64,000 nucleotides of DNA from Herbinix luporum (GTDB lineage Bacteria; Bacillota; Clostridia; Lachnospirales; Lachnospiraceae), in assembly GCF_900070325.1 (NCBI RefSeq), contig NZ_LN879430.1, positions 15,001 through 79,000 on the forward strand, read 5' to 3'. The notes under the pieces are model-generated. The model saw only the letters and a list, made by a program, of their open reading frames with translations, was not told the DNA's origin and did not search any database. Of the stretch, positions 37,742 through 47,738 are shown piece after piece. Both the position numbers and the translations under genes were made by a program. Every line of letters starts with the position of its first letter. Position 1 is the first letter of the stretch.

Positions 37742-38185
37742 ATGTGGGAGTTTATAGTAAGGGTCTTATTGGGCTTATTTCTTATGGTAGTTGCCATTAA
37801 GGATCTTATATCTAAAAAAATATCCCTATGGATAGTGATACTTTGTATTATTCTTTTATCCATATGTATCCCCTTTTGCAAAGCATTAACTTTACTTGAT
37901 AGAATCTTAGGGATATCTCTTGGACTAGGAGTATTAATATTAAGTAAAATTACAGAAGGTAAAATAGGCATGGGAGATGGTCTGGTTTTAAGTGTAACAG
38001 GTATGGGATTAGGATTTTGGAGTAATCTGGAGCTATTTGCCCTGGCTCTGGCATTTGCAGCATTATTTAGTATGTTTCTTTTAGTATTTCGTCTTGCAGG
38101 GAGAAAAAATAGTATTCCATTTTTGCCTTTTATGTTTATCTCATATTTGTTTTTATGTATCCCTGTATGGAGTGAGATAATTTAA
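37742..38185 (+). CDS. tadV: Prepilin peptidase TadV/CpaA (A24 family)
   Basis: Membrane aspartyl peptidase of 147 residues with about four to five helices. The two catalytic aspartates are visible: Asp21 in AIKDLISKKI and Asp79 in the GMGDG motif. It should cut the Flp precursor after Gly15 and possibly the TadE-like proteins. It lacks the N-terminal methyltransferase domain of PilD, as usual for Tad systems. A GGGAGG site precedes the ATG. Confidence 0.9.
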   Translation: MWEFIVRVLLGLFLMVVAIKDLISKKISLWIVILCIILLSICIPFCKALTLLDRILGISLGLGVLILSKITEGKIGMGDGLVLSVTGMGLGFWSNLELFALALAFAALFSMFLLVFRLAGRKNSIPFLPFMFISYLFLCIPVWSEII

Positions 38186-38208
38186 AGCCCATATAAAGGA
38201 GTGAACTT

Positions 38209-38775
38209 TTGAAGAAGAAAATTCAAGGAAGCTTTACCATAGAAGCCCTGTTGCTTATGCCCATTATACTTTTTACCATATTTTTTGTTTTATATCTGTC
38301 CTTTTATTTCTATGATTATTGTAGAGTTCAGGCAGTTGCAGATCAATTTATACATAAATTATCTATTAACCTAAAACATGAGTCTGATATAAGAACAGGA
38401 AAGATTTCATATGAAAGTATTGCCAGGCAAGGGGTCTTTTATCATGCAGCAGGAAATCTAAATAATAAAAAAAATGAAATAAAAAATTACCTAGTAAATA
38501 AATTATCAAAAGGTCTTTTAATCACCAAGATTACTGATATTCAAGTATCAGCAAACATATCAGAGATTTATATTAAGATTGAGGGAAAATTACAAGTTCC
38601 CATAAGAGCAATCTCCCGGATAATTTCAAAAAAAGAAGCTTTCGTAATAGAGGCTAAAGGAAGCTTCCATTACCCTGCCGGTACAGTTCGTATTTCTGAG
38701 ATTGTATTAGATTTAGGTAAAAAGATTAAGAACATTGATGAATTAAAAGAAAAAATCGAGCTACTTCTTCCCTAG
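38209..38775 (+). CDS. TadE/TadF-like pseudopilin
   Basis: Protein of 188 residues starting with a short basic leader and GSFTIEALLLMPIILFTIFF, the TadE/F signal with Glu in the processing site. An extracytoplasmic alpha/beta domain follows. It is probably a minor pilin or adaptor. The TTG start follows AAAGGAG with 7-base spacing. It is the second TadE-like gene of the operon, between tadV and the FHA gene. Confidence 0.78.
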   Translation: MKKKIQGSFTIEALLLMPIILFTIFFVLYLSFYFYDYCRVQAVADQFIHKLSINLKHESDIRTGKISYESIARQGVFYHAAGNLNNKKNEIKNYLVNKLSKGLLITKITDIQVSANISEIYIKIEGKLQVPIRAISRIISKKEAFVIEAKGSFHYPAGTVRISEIVLDLGKKIKNIDELKEKIELLLP

Positions 38776-38828
38776 TCAGTCAATATGTGGCTGTGCTAAA
38801 GGCAGTAAATAACAAAAGGAGAAGAACA

Positions 38829-40196
38829 ATGGAGGTTAGTTATAAAAAAGATCTTCGTAATAATTATTTGGTAGTAGAAAAAAAGGATAATAATGATGAA
38901 GAGGCTTATTGTGTCCGTATGATTTTGGCAAATTCCATAACCGGTATAATAAAGCCTGAGCAAAGAAACATTGATGGTCAAATACTGTATTATTATGATA
39001 TTAGCTCAAAACAGCCTTTAGATATTATATATGAAAAAAAACCCATTAATTTCAATCAAGTAAATAAGCTTTTTACGGGTTTAATAGAAATCATGGAGCA
39101 GGCCTATGAGTTTCTTTTAAACGAAAATGATTTGGTTATGGAACCGGCTCATATTTATATAGACATTTCTACAGAACAGGCAAACTTATGTTATGTACCC
39201 GGCTATAATAAAGATATCAGAAAGCAAATAGCTAATCTAATTGAGTATATTATGAATAAGATTGATTATAAGGATAAGGAGGCGGTTCTTTTAGTATATA
39301 ATTTATATGCAATCTGTCGTAAGGATAGTTTTTCCTATGAAGATTTATTATCGGTAATCAGAAAAAAGAGCCGGCAAGATAGTAAGATAGAAATCGAAGA
39401 AATTGGTAAGGGAGAAAGGGAAGAGAGTAAACCGGAAGCTGCCATAAAGGATCAAATCCCCAATGAGCAAATTCCGGTTATGATGGAGAAGATATTGGAT
39501 GATCAGGAACATTATTATTTTCCCTTAAAAACTTATATCTATACAGGTATTTGTTGTCTATGTTTTATATTTACATTAATTTTAAGTATAAAAAGTAAAT
39601 TAATATATACCTTTTTTGGTACTAGGATAGACTATAGTAAGTTTATGGTTTTATTACTTATTTTATTATGTATAATGGGATACGTATTAAGAAAAATATG
39701 GGATAAGAAAAATCGTCTTACAAAACTAATCAGGAAGGAAGAATATATAGATCCAAGGAAAGAAGATATAAGTTTAAAGGCATCAATTGAAGACTGTTTG
39801 GATGAAACCTTGTCAAAATCTAATAGGGATTTACTAAATAATAATGATAGTGATATTTTAAATCCTACGGTTTTATTAAATGAAGCTAGGGTATGTAAAT
39901 GTTATCTTGAACCTATAAATCATAAAATCAATAAAATTATAGAAATGGATAATTTTCCTTTTGTAATAGGAAAGTATAAAAATAATGTGGACTACCTACT
40001 TGATAAGGAAGTAGTCAGTAGATATCATCTTAAGATTACCATGGAAGATGATAAGTATTACATAACTGATTTAAACTCCACCAATGGAACTTATCTAAAT
40101 GAAAAACCCCTGCCTTGTTATAAAAAACATGAGATTGTAAGTGGAGATGAAGTTTCCATTGCAGGCATTAAGTATATATTTAGATTAGATAAGTAA
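38829..40196 (+). CDS. DUF6382-FHA membrane protein at the end of the Tad operon
   Basis: Protein of 455 residues. The N-terminal 150 residues resemble DUF6382 (from memory), two membrane helices follow (about 230-250 and 265-285), and the C-terminal 90 residues form an FHA domain. FHA motifs are visible: FVIGKYKNNVDYLL, VSRYHLKI and DLNSTNGTYLN. FHA domains bind phosphothreonine, so the pilus machine may be tied to Ser/Thr kinase signalling (inference). The ATG at 38829 follows an AAAGGAG site; an upstream in-frame GTG at 38787 lacks one. Confidence 0.8.
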   Translation: MEVSYKKDLRNNYLVVEKKDNNDEEAYCVRMILANSITGIIKPEQRNIDGQILYYYDISSKQPLDIIYEKKPINFNQVNKLFTGLIEIMEQAYEFLLNENDLVMEPAHIYIDISTEQANLCYVPGYNKDIRKQIANLIEYIMNKIDYKDKEAVLLVYNLYAICRKDSFSYEDLLSVIRKKSRQDSKIEIEEIGKGEREESKPEAAIKDQIPNEQIPVMMEKILDDQEHYYFPLKTYIYTGICCLCFIFTLILSIKSKLIYTFFGTRIDYSKFMVLLLILLCIMGYVLRKIWDKKNRLTKLIRKEEYIDPRKEDISLKASIEDCLDETLSKSNRDLLNNNDSDILNPTVLLNEARVCKCYLEPINHKINKIIEMDNFPFVIGKYKNNVDYLLDKEVVSRYHLKITMEDDKYYITDLNSTNGTYLNEKPLPCYKKHEIVSGDEVSIAGIKYIFRLDK

Positions 40197-40216
40197 ATAA
40201 TAAATTAATTTTGATT

Positions 40217-40264
40217 AAAAAGTGATGTATAGAATTAATAAGGGTACTTTACATCACTTTTTTG
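40217..40264 (+). terminator. Intrinsic terminator of the Tad operon
   Basis: Stem AAAAAGTGATGTA/TACATCACTTTTT with a 20-base loop and T6 tail, just after the FHA gene. Confidence 0.88.
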
Positions 40265-40322
40265 TCATTTATATGTATTGTAAATGTCAGGTTAGGAATG
40301 TTACAATAATAATAATATTTGA

Positions 40323-41840
<1,518 letters not shown>

Positions 41841-41857
41841 GATAGGATAATAATATC

Positions 41858-42943
41858 ATGAAGATAGAAGATGGTATAATAAAACAACTGGCCGATCAAG
41901 GGTATCTAAAGCTAAATATAAAGATTAGCAATATGGATTTATTTTATCGAGCGGATGCTTTTAGTACAGATATTGTTCTGCTTCTTCGTGTTATTTCGGG
42001 AAAGGAAATAACCGTTGAAGAATATAAGTTAATAATTAATAATGTTAAAAATCATTTTACTCAGGCTGGTTTTTCAGATATACATCTTTTAGGGCTTATT
42101 ATTACAGCCATGCCTAAGAAAGCTAAGCAATACTGCCTAGAAGAGGATGATCATTTTATTATTGATTTATGGAATAGGCAGCTTATTGTTTATGAAAATC
42201 AATCTCCATATTTTTCAGAATTAATAAGCATAGTCGAAGATATTATCCATGACCTATCTTATGATACTGGGATTAATAAAAAGGGATATTATAAGGACGA
42301 TAACCGTAAGGTACAATGGATAACATTATTTAACACCTTATTTATTGTAATAAACATTATTATTTATCTGCTTGTCCATCATACTAGTATTTTAGGTGAA
42401 ACTGATTTTGTATTGCATAGGGGGGCCCTCTCTTGGTACTTAATAAAAGAGAAGGGGGAACATTACAGAATACTAAGCTCCATGTTCCTACATTCTGATT
42501 TTGAACATTTAGCAAATAATATGCTGGTTTTGTTTTTTGTAGGAGATAATCTGGAGCGGGCCGTAGGTAAAATTAAGTATTTGATTATTTATTTTGGTTC
42601 CGGCATCATTGCAGGTCTTTCTTCTATCAGCTATAATATGCTAAAAAGAGAATTTGTAATGTCCATAGGAGCTTCCGGTGCCATTTTTGGTATTGTTGGA
42701 GCTATGGGATATATTCTCTTAATTAATAAAGGTCGTGTAAAGAACACCAGTAGCATACAGATAGTTTTATTTACTGTATTTAGTCTTTACGGTGGAGTTG
42801 CTAATGCCAATATTGATAACGTAGCTCACATCGGTGGCTTTATAGGAGGAGTAATTTTAGCCTTTCTTTTATATGGAAAACCAAAAAGGCAAATGGAGGC
42901 TAAGGGCGGTTATACATACCAAAGCGGACAGGAGGAAGATTAA
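41858..42943 (+). CDS. Rhomboid-family intramembrane serine protease
   Basis: Membrane protease of 361 residues. The N-terminal 150 residues form a soluble domain. A rhomboid core of about six helices (about 155-340) follows, with catalytic Ser273 in GASGAIFG, His324 in NVAHIGG, and the HxxxN-type loop (SDFEHLANN, about 213-221). Gram-positive members resemble GluP/YqgP. It lies 17 bases after glpK and 3 bases before the flavodoxin-SCP2 gene, so it belongs to the same transcript. Substrate unknown. Confidence 0.92.
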   Translation: MKIEDGIIKQLADQGYLKLNIKISNMDLFYRADAFSTDIVLLLRVISGKEITVEEYKLIINNVKNHFTQAGFSDIHLLGLIITAMPKKAKQYCLEEDDHFIIDLWNRQLIVYENQSPYFSELISIVEDIIHDLSYDTGINKKGYYKDDNRKVQWITLFNTLFIVINIIIYLLVHHTSILGETDFVLHRGALSWYLIKEKGEHYRILSSMFLHSDFEHLANNMLVLFFVGDNLERAVGKIKYLIIYFGSGIIAGLSSISYNMLKREFVMSIGASGAIFGIVGAMGYILLINKGRVKNTSSIQIVLFTVFSLYGGVANANIDNVAHIGGFIGGVILAFLLYGKPKRQMEAKGGYTYQSGQEED

Positions 42944-42946
42944 TAT

Positions 42947-43942
42947 ATGAAAATTAATATATATTATGGGGGAAGGGGTTTAATTGAGGATCCTACCATA
43001 TATGTAATTAATAAGCTGACCGAAGTGCTAGAAGAGTTAAGGGTCGATGTCAGCAGATATAATTTGTATGAAGAGAAAAACTCCATTGCTATGCTTCCTA
43101 AAACATTAAAGGATGCAGATGGTGTAATACTGGCCACCACTGTAGAATGGATGGGAATAGGAGGCTTAATGCAGCAATTTTTAGATGCTTGCTGGCTATA
43201 TGGAGATAAGGAGAAAATAGAAAAGTTATACATGCTACCGGTAGTTACGGCCAGCACCTATGGAGAAAGAGAAGCTCAACTAACCCTAATACAGGCTTGG
43301 GGTATGCTTGGGGGAGTCACCTATGACGGTTTATCAGCTTACGTAGAAGATTACTTAGAATTTGAAACAAATCGGGAGTATGCTATAACTATTGAAAAGA
43401 AAGCAGAATCCTTTTATAGGGTTATAAATCAAGAAAGAAGGATGCTTCCTGCCAGTAATATAGTAATTAGGCAGAATTTGCTTAAAAGCAATTCTATGAT
43501 ACTTACTCCTCAAGAAAGTGAGCAACTTTCCATTTATGCCTCCGATGATGTATATGTAAAAAAGCAAAAACAAGATATAGAGGAGCTTACCAGGATTTAC
43601 AAGGAAATGTTGGAGGGTGCAGGGGATAACGATAGCTATCAAGAATTTATTCCAAATTTAAAAGAAAATTTTTGTCCCATGGAAGATTTTAAAGCCTCCT
43701 ATGCAATTGACCTTACGGATATTAATAAAACCCTGGTAGTTGAGGTTGACGGAAGTATGCTAAATTGCTATTACGGCAAAAAAGCCGATGCAGATGTTAT
43801 TGCAAAAACAAGCAGGGAAGTAATGAATAGTCTAATTCTTGGGAAAATCACCTTCCAAGGAGCCTTTATGTCCGGAAAACTTACGGCAAAAGGAAATTTT
43901 AAAACTCTTCGTAGCTTCGATCAGGTATTTTCCTTTAAATAA
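42947..43942 (+). CDS. Flavodoxin-like/SCP2 fusion protein
   Basis: Protein of 331 residues joining two folds. Residues 1-150 resemble flavodoxin or NADPH-dependent FMN reductases (KINIYYGGRG, ADGVILATTVEWMGIGG, MLPVVTASTYG). Residues about 245-331 resemble an SCP2 sterol/lipid-carrier domain (AIDLTDINKTLVVEVDG, GKITFQGAFMSGKLTAKG). The loop normally contacting FMN phosphate is short, so flavin binding is uncertain. It starts 3 bases after the rhomboid stop. A lipid-linked redox role is possible but speculative. Confidence 0.72.
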   Translation: MKINIYYGGRGLIEDPTIYVINKLTEVLEELRVDVSRYNLYEEKNSIAMLPKTLKDADGVILATTVEWMGIGGLMQQFLDACWLYGDKEKIEKLYMLPVVTASTYGEREAQLTLIQAWGMLGGVTYDGLSAYVEDYLEFETNREYAITIEKKAESFYRVINQERRMLPASNIVIRQNLLKSNSMILTPQESEQLSIYASDDVYVKKQKQDIEELTRIYKEMLEGAGDNDSYQEFIPNLKENFCPMEDFKASYAIDLTDINKTLVVEVDGSMLNCYYGKKADADVIAKTSREVMNSLILGKITFQGAFMSGKLTAKGNFKTLRSFDQVFSFK

Positions 43943-43948
43943 ATAATT

Positions 43949-44662
43949 TTATAGGGGCAGAAGTATAGTAAAGCTGGTTAAGGCATCAGAGGAAGAAACC
44001 CTAATACTTCCTAAATGATTTTCTATAATGAATTTGGCTAAAGCAAGGCCTATACCGGTTCCGCCTTTTTTATGGGTTACGAAAGGTTTAAAGATTTCAT
44101 CTATTTCATCCTCAGGGATGGGCTTGCCATTATTATTTATTTGTATAGATAGTAAGGGATGAGCACTGGTGGAGTCAATATTTATAAGTACTTCTATATA
44201 ATTACCCTCATTTGTTGCTTCTAAGGCATTTTTTAAAAGGTTGGATATTGCCTGCTTTATCTTAGTAGCATCACAGGGGTAGGAAGAAATACTTTGTTCA
44301 CACTCCGGAGAGGCTTTAATATAAAGTTGCTTTTTTTGATTAACCGCTTGAGGCATATAATTATCTACCAAATCCTGTATTAAACTTAAAAGATTACTTT
44401 CTTGAATATTAAGGGTTGTACAGGAGTTTAGGAGGGAAGCATCAGATATCATCTTCTCCATATCATTAATAAGTTCGAATATCTGATTCCAATATTTATA
44501 ATCCTTAGTTTCGGGATGTTTCATCTCTATGTACTGAAGTGTCCCTTTAATAAGTGATAAGGGATTTCTAAGTTCATGAATAAACATTGAAATTGTCCTT
44601 TTGTGTTTTTCCATTATTGCTTGAATTGCCTCTTCGGTAATAGGGTTTATTTCTTGGTTCAT
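43949..44662 (-). CDS. Orphan soluble histidine kinase (HisKA-HATPase_c)
   Basis: Cytoplasmic kinase of 237 residues without a sensor or membrane region. His29 in MFIHELRNPLSLI is the phospho-acceptor; SNLLKNALEAT is the N box and GGTGIGLALAKFI the G2 box. The core resembles sporulation-type kinases (KinA-E), which lack adjacent regulators, and no response regulator gene is nearby. A sporulation input is possible but not shown. It converges on the flavodoxin-SCP2 gene with only 6 bases between the stops. Confidence 0.85.
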   Translation of the reverse strand: MNQEINPITEEAIQAIMEKHKRTISMFIHELRNPLSLIKGTLQYIEMKHPETKDYKYWNQIFELINDMEKMISDASLLNSCTTLNIQESNLLSLIQDLVDNYMPQAVNQKKQLYIKASPECEQSISSYPCDATKIKQAISNLLKNALEATNEGNYIEVLINIDSTSAHPLLSIQINNNGKPIPEDEIDEIFKPFVTHKKGGTGIGLALAKFIIENHLGSIRVSSSDALTSFTILLPL

Positions 44663-44700
44663 ACAGTCTCCTTTCCGGGTTTGAATATATACCCTATTCT

Positions 44701-44728
44701 TTGAAAATTTTTACAACGCCAATATAAT
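44701..44728 (+). promoter_or_regulatory. Probable sigma-A promoter of the HIT gene
   Basis: TTGAAA at 44701-44706, a 16-base spacer and TATAAT at 44723-44728, 61 bases before the HIT start codon. Confidence 0.6.
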
Positions 44729-44789
44729 ATTATCAAAGAATGTTAAAAATTGCAATTAAAACATGATGAACTATAATAGGAGGGATTTT

Positions 44790-45203
44790 ATGGACAACTG
44801 TATTTTTTGTAAGATTATAAGTGGAGATATTCCATCATCAGTGCTATATGAGGACGAAGCTTTTAAGGTAATTATGGACATATCCCCGGCAGCCAAAGGA
44901 CATGCCATTATAATTCCCAAGAAGCACTTTGCCAACCTTTTTGAATTAGAGGATGATTTTGCAAATAAGCTACTGATAGTAGCGAAAAAAGTGGCTAAGG
45001 CAATGAAGAAGGAACTTGAATGTGACGGTATTAATCTTCTTCAGAACAATGGTGAAGCTGCGGGACAAAGCGTCTTCCATATACATTTTCATTTGATACC
45101 AAGATACCATGATGATAAAGTTAAAATAACATGGACACCGGGCCAATATAAAGATGGTGAGGCAAAAGAACTTGCCGATAAAATTGCAAGACATATTAGT
45201 TAA
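44790..45203 (+). CDS. hit: HIT-family nucleotide-binding protein
   Basis: Histidine-triad protein of 137 residues, likely a nucleoside phosphoramidase or dinucleotide hydrolase acting in the cytoplasm. The triad is visible as HIHFHLIP, and an N-terminal CIFCKI gives a possible zinc pair. The length fits Hint proteins. The ATG has AGGAGGG 5 bases upstream; an ATG at 44763 lacks a site. A strong terminator follows. Confidence 0.93.
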   Translation: MDNCIFCKIISGDIPSSVLYEDEAFKVIMDISPAAKGHAIIIPKKHFANLFELEDDFANKLLIVAKKVAKAMKKELECDGINLLQNNGEAAGQSVFHIHFHLIPRYHDDKVKITWTPGQYKDGEAKELADKIARHIS

Positions 45204-45206
45204 TTA

Positions 45207-45266
45207 AAGAGCCATTGTATTCCTACACAAGGACTATAACATTGTGTAGGAATATAAATGGCTCTT
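45207..45266. terminator. Bidirectional two-part terminator between HIT and murG
   Basis: Outer stem AAGAGCCATT/AATGGCTCTT and inner stem TTCCTACACAA/TTGTGTAGGAA, separated by small internal loops, between convergent genes. Confidence 0.82.
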
Positions 45267-45280
45267 AAAATTTAATCATT

Positions 45281-46345
45281 TTATAATTGGGTCTCTTTAA
45301 TTAAGTTCATAATTACATCTATAGAATCATTAAGCTTGCTTTTCTTCATAGCCTCAATATAGCTGTGTTTGTTATTTATAACAGTTTGAATTGCTTCCAT
45401 TAGGCTGCTGACACTAAGATCTTCTTCCTTAATTACATAGGAATAGCCTTGGGATTCAAAAGATTCTGCATTGAGGATTTGGTCTCCTCTGCTGGCTTTT
45501 AGGCTTAAGGGAATTAATATATTAGGAATCTTCAGAGCTAGTATTTCACATATGGCATTTGCTCCGGCTCTTGATATAACAAGGTTTGCAGCAGCAAATA
45601 AGTCACTTAGCTCTTTTTTAATATATTCAAATTGGGCATATCCTTCTAGGTTGTCTAGTTTCGGATCAAGGTTTCCCTTACCACAAAGATGAACAACTTG
45701 AAAATCCCTTAAGAGAGTAGGAAGCATACCCCTTATCACGTCATTTATTACCTTGGACCCGGAACTGCCGCCAATAACCAATATAACCGGTTTGTTGGCT
45801 GTGAAACCGCAAAAATCCAAGCCTTTTATCTTATTACCGGAGAAAAGCTCCTTACGTATGGGAGTACCGGTAAGAACAGCTTTTTTTTGAGGAATATGAT
45901 TCATGGTTTCCGGGAAGTTTACACATACCTTTTGGGCAGCAGGAATTGCAATTTTATTGGCAAGACCCGGTGTCATATCAGATTCGTGAATAATAATAGG
46001 GATTTTACACCTTTTAGCGGCCAAAACCACCGGAACAGTTACAAAGCCTCCTTTTGAAAAGAGTATGTCCGGTTTAATTTTTTTAAGAATTTTATAAGCC
46101 TCAAAATATCCTTTTAAAACCTTAAAGGGATCGGTAAAGTTTTTTAAATCCAAGTATCTTCTTAGTTTACCCGAAGAAATACCGTAGTAAGGAATATCGT
46201 ATTCTTTAATAAGTTTCCGTTCGATACCCTTATAGGATCCGATATAGTGAATATCATAGCCTTCTTTTTTTAGAGCCGGCAACATAGCAATACATGGGGT
46301 AACATGACCTGCTGTACCACCGCCGGTTAAAACAATACGCTTCAT
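45281..46345 (-). CDS. murG: UDP-N-acetylglucosamine transferase MurG
   Basis: GT-B glycosyltransferase of 354 residues that adds GlcNAc to lipid I to form lipid II on the inner face of the membrane. The [10 protein letters not shown] loop (8-17), the KGGFVTVP segment and the C-terminal [11 protein letters not shown] and [13 protein letters not shown] motifs are present. The start is the ATG at 46345-46343, with GGAGGT 7 bases upstream. It overlaps the stop of the preceding TSCPD gene by four bases, suggesting coupling. It lies outside the usual dcw cluster, as in some other clostridia. Confidence 0.95.
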   Translation of the reverse strand: MKRIVLTGGGTAGHVTPCIAMLPALKKEGYDIHYIGSYKGIERKLIKEYDIPYYGISSGKLRRYLDLKNFTDPFKVLKGYFEAYKILKKIKPDILFSKGGFVTVPVVLAAKRCKIPIIIHESDMTPGLANKIAIPAAQKVCVNFPETMNHIPQKKAVLTGTPIRKELFSGNKIKGLDFCGFTANKPVILVIGGSSGSKVINDVIRGMLPTLLRDFQVVHLCGKGNLDPKLDNLEGYAQFEYIKKELSDLFAAANLVISRAGANAICEILALKIPNILIPLSLKASRGDQILNAESFESQGYSYVIKEEDLSVSSLMEAIQTVINNKHSYIEAMKKSKLNDSIDVIMNLIKETQL

Positions 46346-46590
46346 TTTGAAGACCTCCATTTCATTAAGGCTTTAGCCAGCTGATCTGGGCAGGAAGTGG
46401 CTTTATTTCCGCAGGTGGTTCCCATAAGTCTTTCTATAACGTCATCTACTTTCATTCCTACTAAGAGTCGGGACAAGCCGCTGGCATTTCCCGCACAACC
46501 CTTATGAAATTGAACAGATTTAATGATTCCGTTATCTTCTATGTCGATATGAATTTCAGTACAGCAAACCCCTGAGGTCTTGTATACCAT
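46342..46590 (-). CDS. TSCPD-domain protein
   Basis: Small cytoplasmic protein of 82 residues with two Cys pairs and the TSCPD motif ([12 protein letters not shown], about 64-75). The TSCPD domain is also found at the C-terminus of B12-dependent ribonucleotide reductases, where it may bind metal. The stand-alone form has no assigned function. It starts the two-gene transcript with murG, joined by an ATGA overlap. Such a pairing hints at shared expression rather than shared chemistry. Confidence 0.82.
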   Translation of the reverse strand: MVYKTSGVCCTEIHIDIEDNGIIKSVQFHKGCAGNASGLSRLLVGMKVDDVIERLMGTTCGNKATSCPDQLAKALMKWRSSK

Positions 46591-46770
46591 GGAATCACAC
46601 CCTTTCTTTAGATTGAATCATATCGTACATGGATTTTTTAGTTAAGTAATTTATGTACCATGTCCATTACCATACATAATCGACTACATTTTATCTTACA
46701 AAATTAATTTTTGCAAATACTTTTTAAGAGTATAACATGTTATTTATTTCAAATCTATACAAACAAGCGT

Positions 46771-46799
46771 TTGAATAATTGAAAAGTGCATGGTATAAT
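46771..46799 (+). promoter_or_regulatory. Probable sigma-A promoter of the nucleosidase gene
   Basis: TTGAAT at 46771-46776, a 17-base spacer and TATAAT at 46794-46799. The transcript would start near 46806 and carry a leader of about 195 bases. Confidence 0.6.
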
Positions 46800-46867
46800 A
46801 TGTTTTAATGTGGTAGAATCTACCTTAGATTTTTATTGGAGGTTTTTATAAAAACTGGGCAATAAAA

Positions 46868-46940
46868 AATGCAGCTTCTCTGATATTTCCATTAAAGAGA
46901 TGGAAAGAGTAATAACTTATATTTAATTTTAATCTGCATT
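46868..46940 (+). other. Structured 5' leader of the nucleosidase gene
   Basis: Outer pairing AATGCAG (46868-46874) with CTGCATT (46934-46940) encloses an inner hairpin TTTCCAT/ATGGAAA (46886-46906). An extra ttggagg, resembling a ribosome site, precedes it near 46836 without a usable start codon. It matches no riboswitch I recognise, including SAM and SAH types. Confidence 0.35.
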
Positions 46941-47001
46941 GCAATTCTGATATAGTAAGATTAGAATATATATACTAAAATGACTTTATTGGAGGAACTT
47001 T

Positions 47002-47703
47002 ATGAAAAAGATAGGAATAATCGGAGCAATGGATGAGGAAGTTAACCGACTGAAGGAAATGATGCAGGAGGTTAAGATTAAGAATATTGCTTCTATGGAT
47101 TTTTATGAAGGAAGTTTTGAAGGTTCACCATTGGTTGTGGTTCGAAGCGGTATTGGAAAAGTAAATGCGGCTATTTGTACTCAGATTCTTGTGGACCTAT
47201 ATGATATTGATCTTGTAATAAATACTGGGGTAGCAGGATCCCTTAGAAATGAAATAAATATAGCCGATATTGTTATCTCCACGGATGCCTTGCAACATGA
47301 CGTAGATGCAAGGGGTTTTGGTTATGAGCTTGGGGTTATTCCCCGGATGGAGGCATCCATATTTAAAGCAGATAATGATTTGCTAAATCTAGCTAAAAGT
47401 GTATGTAAAGAGGTGCTTCCTTCTTTAGGTGTTTATACAGGAAGAGTTGTAAGCGGGGATCAATTTATATCTGATTCTAAGAAAAAAGAATGGCTTATCA
47501 AAACCTTTGACGGATATTGTACTGAGATGGAGGGCGCGGCTATTGCCCAGGCTGCCTATCTTAATAAGATTCCTTTTTTAATTATCCGTGCCATTTCTGA
47601 TAAGGCTGATCATAGTGCAGAGATGGACTATACAGAATTTGAGAAAATTGCCATTGATAATACTGTTAAGTTACTTAGGGCTTTGATTAAGAAGATTAAT
47701 TAA
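47002..47703 (+). CDS. mtnN: 5'-methylthioadenosine/S-adenosylhomocysteine nucleosidase
   Basis: Nucleosidase of 233 residues that cleaves adenine from MTA and SAH, recycling methionine-cycle products. The start KIGIIGAMDEEVNRLK with catalytic Glu12, VVRSGIGKVNAA, NTGVAGSL and C-terminal CTEMEGAAIAQ with AISDKAD (catalytic Asp) match the family at full length. A TTGGAGGAAC site precedes the ATG. It is monocistronic with a leader of about 195 bases that can form paired structures. Confidence 0.95.
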   Translation: MKKIGIIGAMDEEVNRLKEMMQEVKIKNIASMDFYEGSFEGSPLVVVRSGIGKVNAAICTQILVDLYDIDLVINTGVAGSLRNEINIADIVISTDALQHDVDARGFGYELGVIPRMEASIFKADNDLLNLAKSVCKEVLPSLGVYTGRVVSGDQFISDSKKKEWLIKTFDGYCTEMEGAAIAQAAYLNKIPFLIIRAISDKADHSAEMDYTEFEKIAIDNTVKLLRALIKKIN

Positions 47704-47707
47704 GAAA

Positions 47708-47732
47708 GGGGATTGTTCATAGAACAATCCCT
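47708..47732. terminator. Hairpin between convergent nucleosidase and spoIID genes
   Basis: Ten-base-pair stem GGGATTGTTC/GAACAATCCC with a 3-base loop. The T runs are poor on both sides, so efficiency is uncertain. Confidence 0.65.
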
Positions 47733-47738
47733 ATTAAT

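Noticed and set aside
38787..38828. Upstream GTG start for the FHA protein
   Set aside because: The ATG at 38829 follows a clear AAAGGAG site. The upstream codon has none, and the site would lie inside the coding region.
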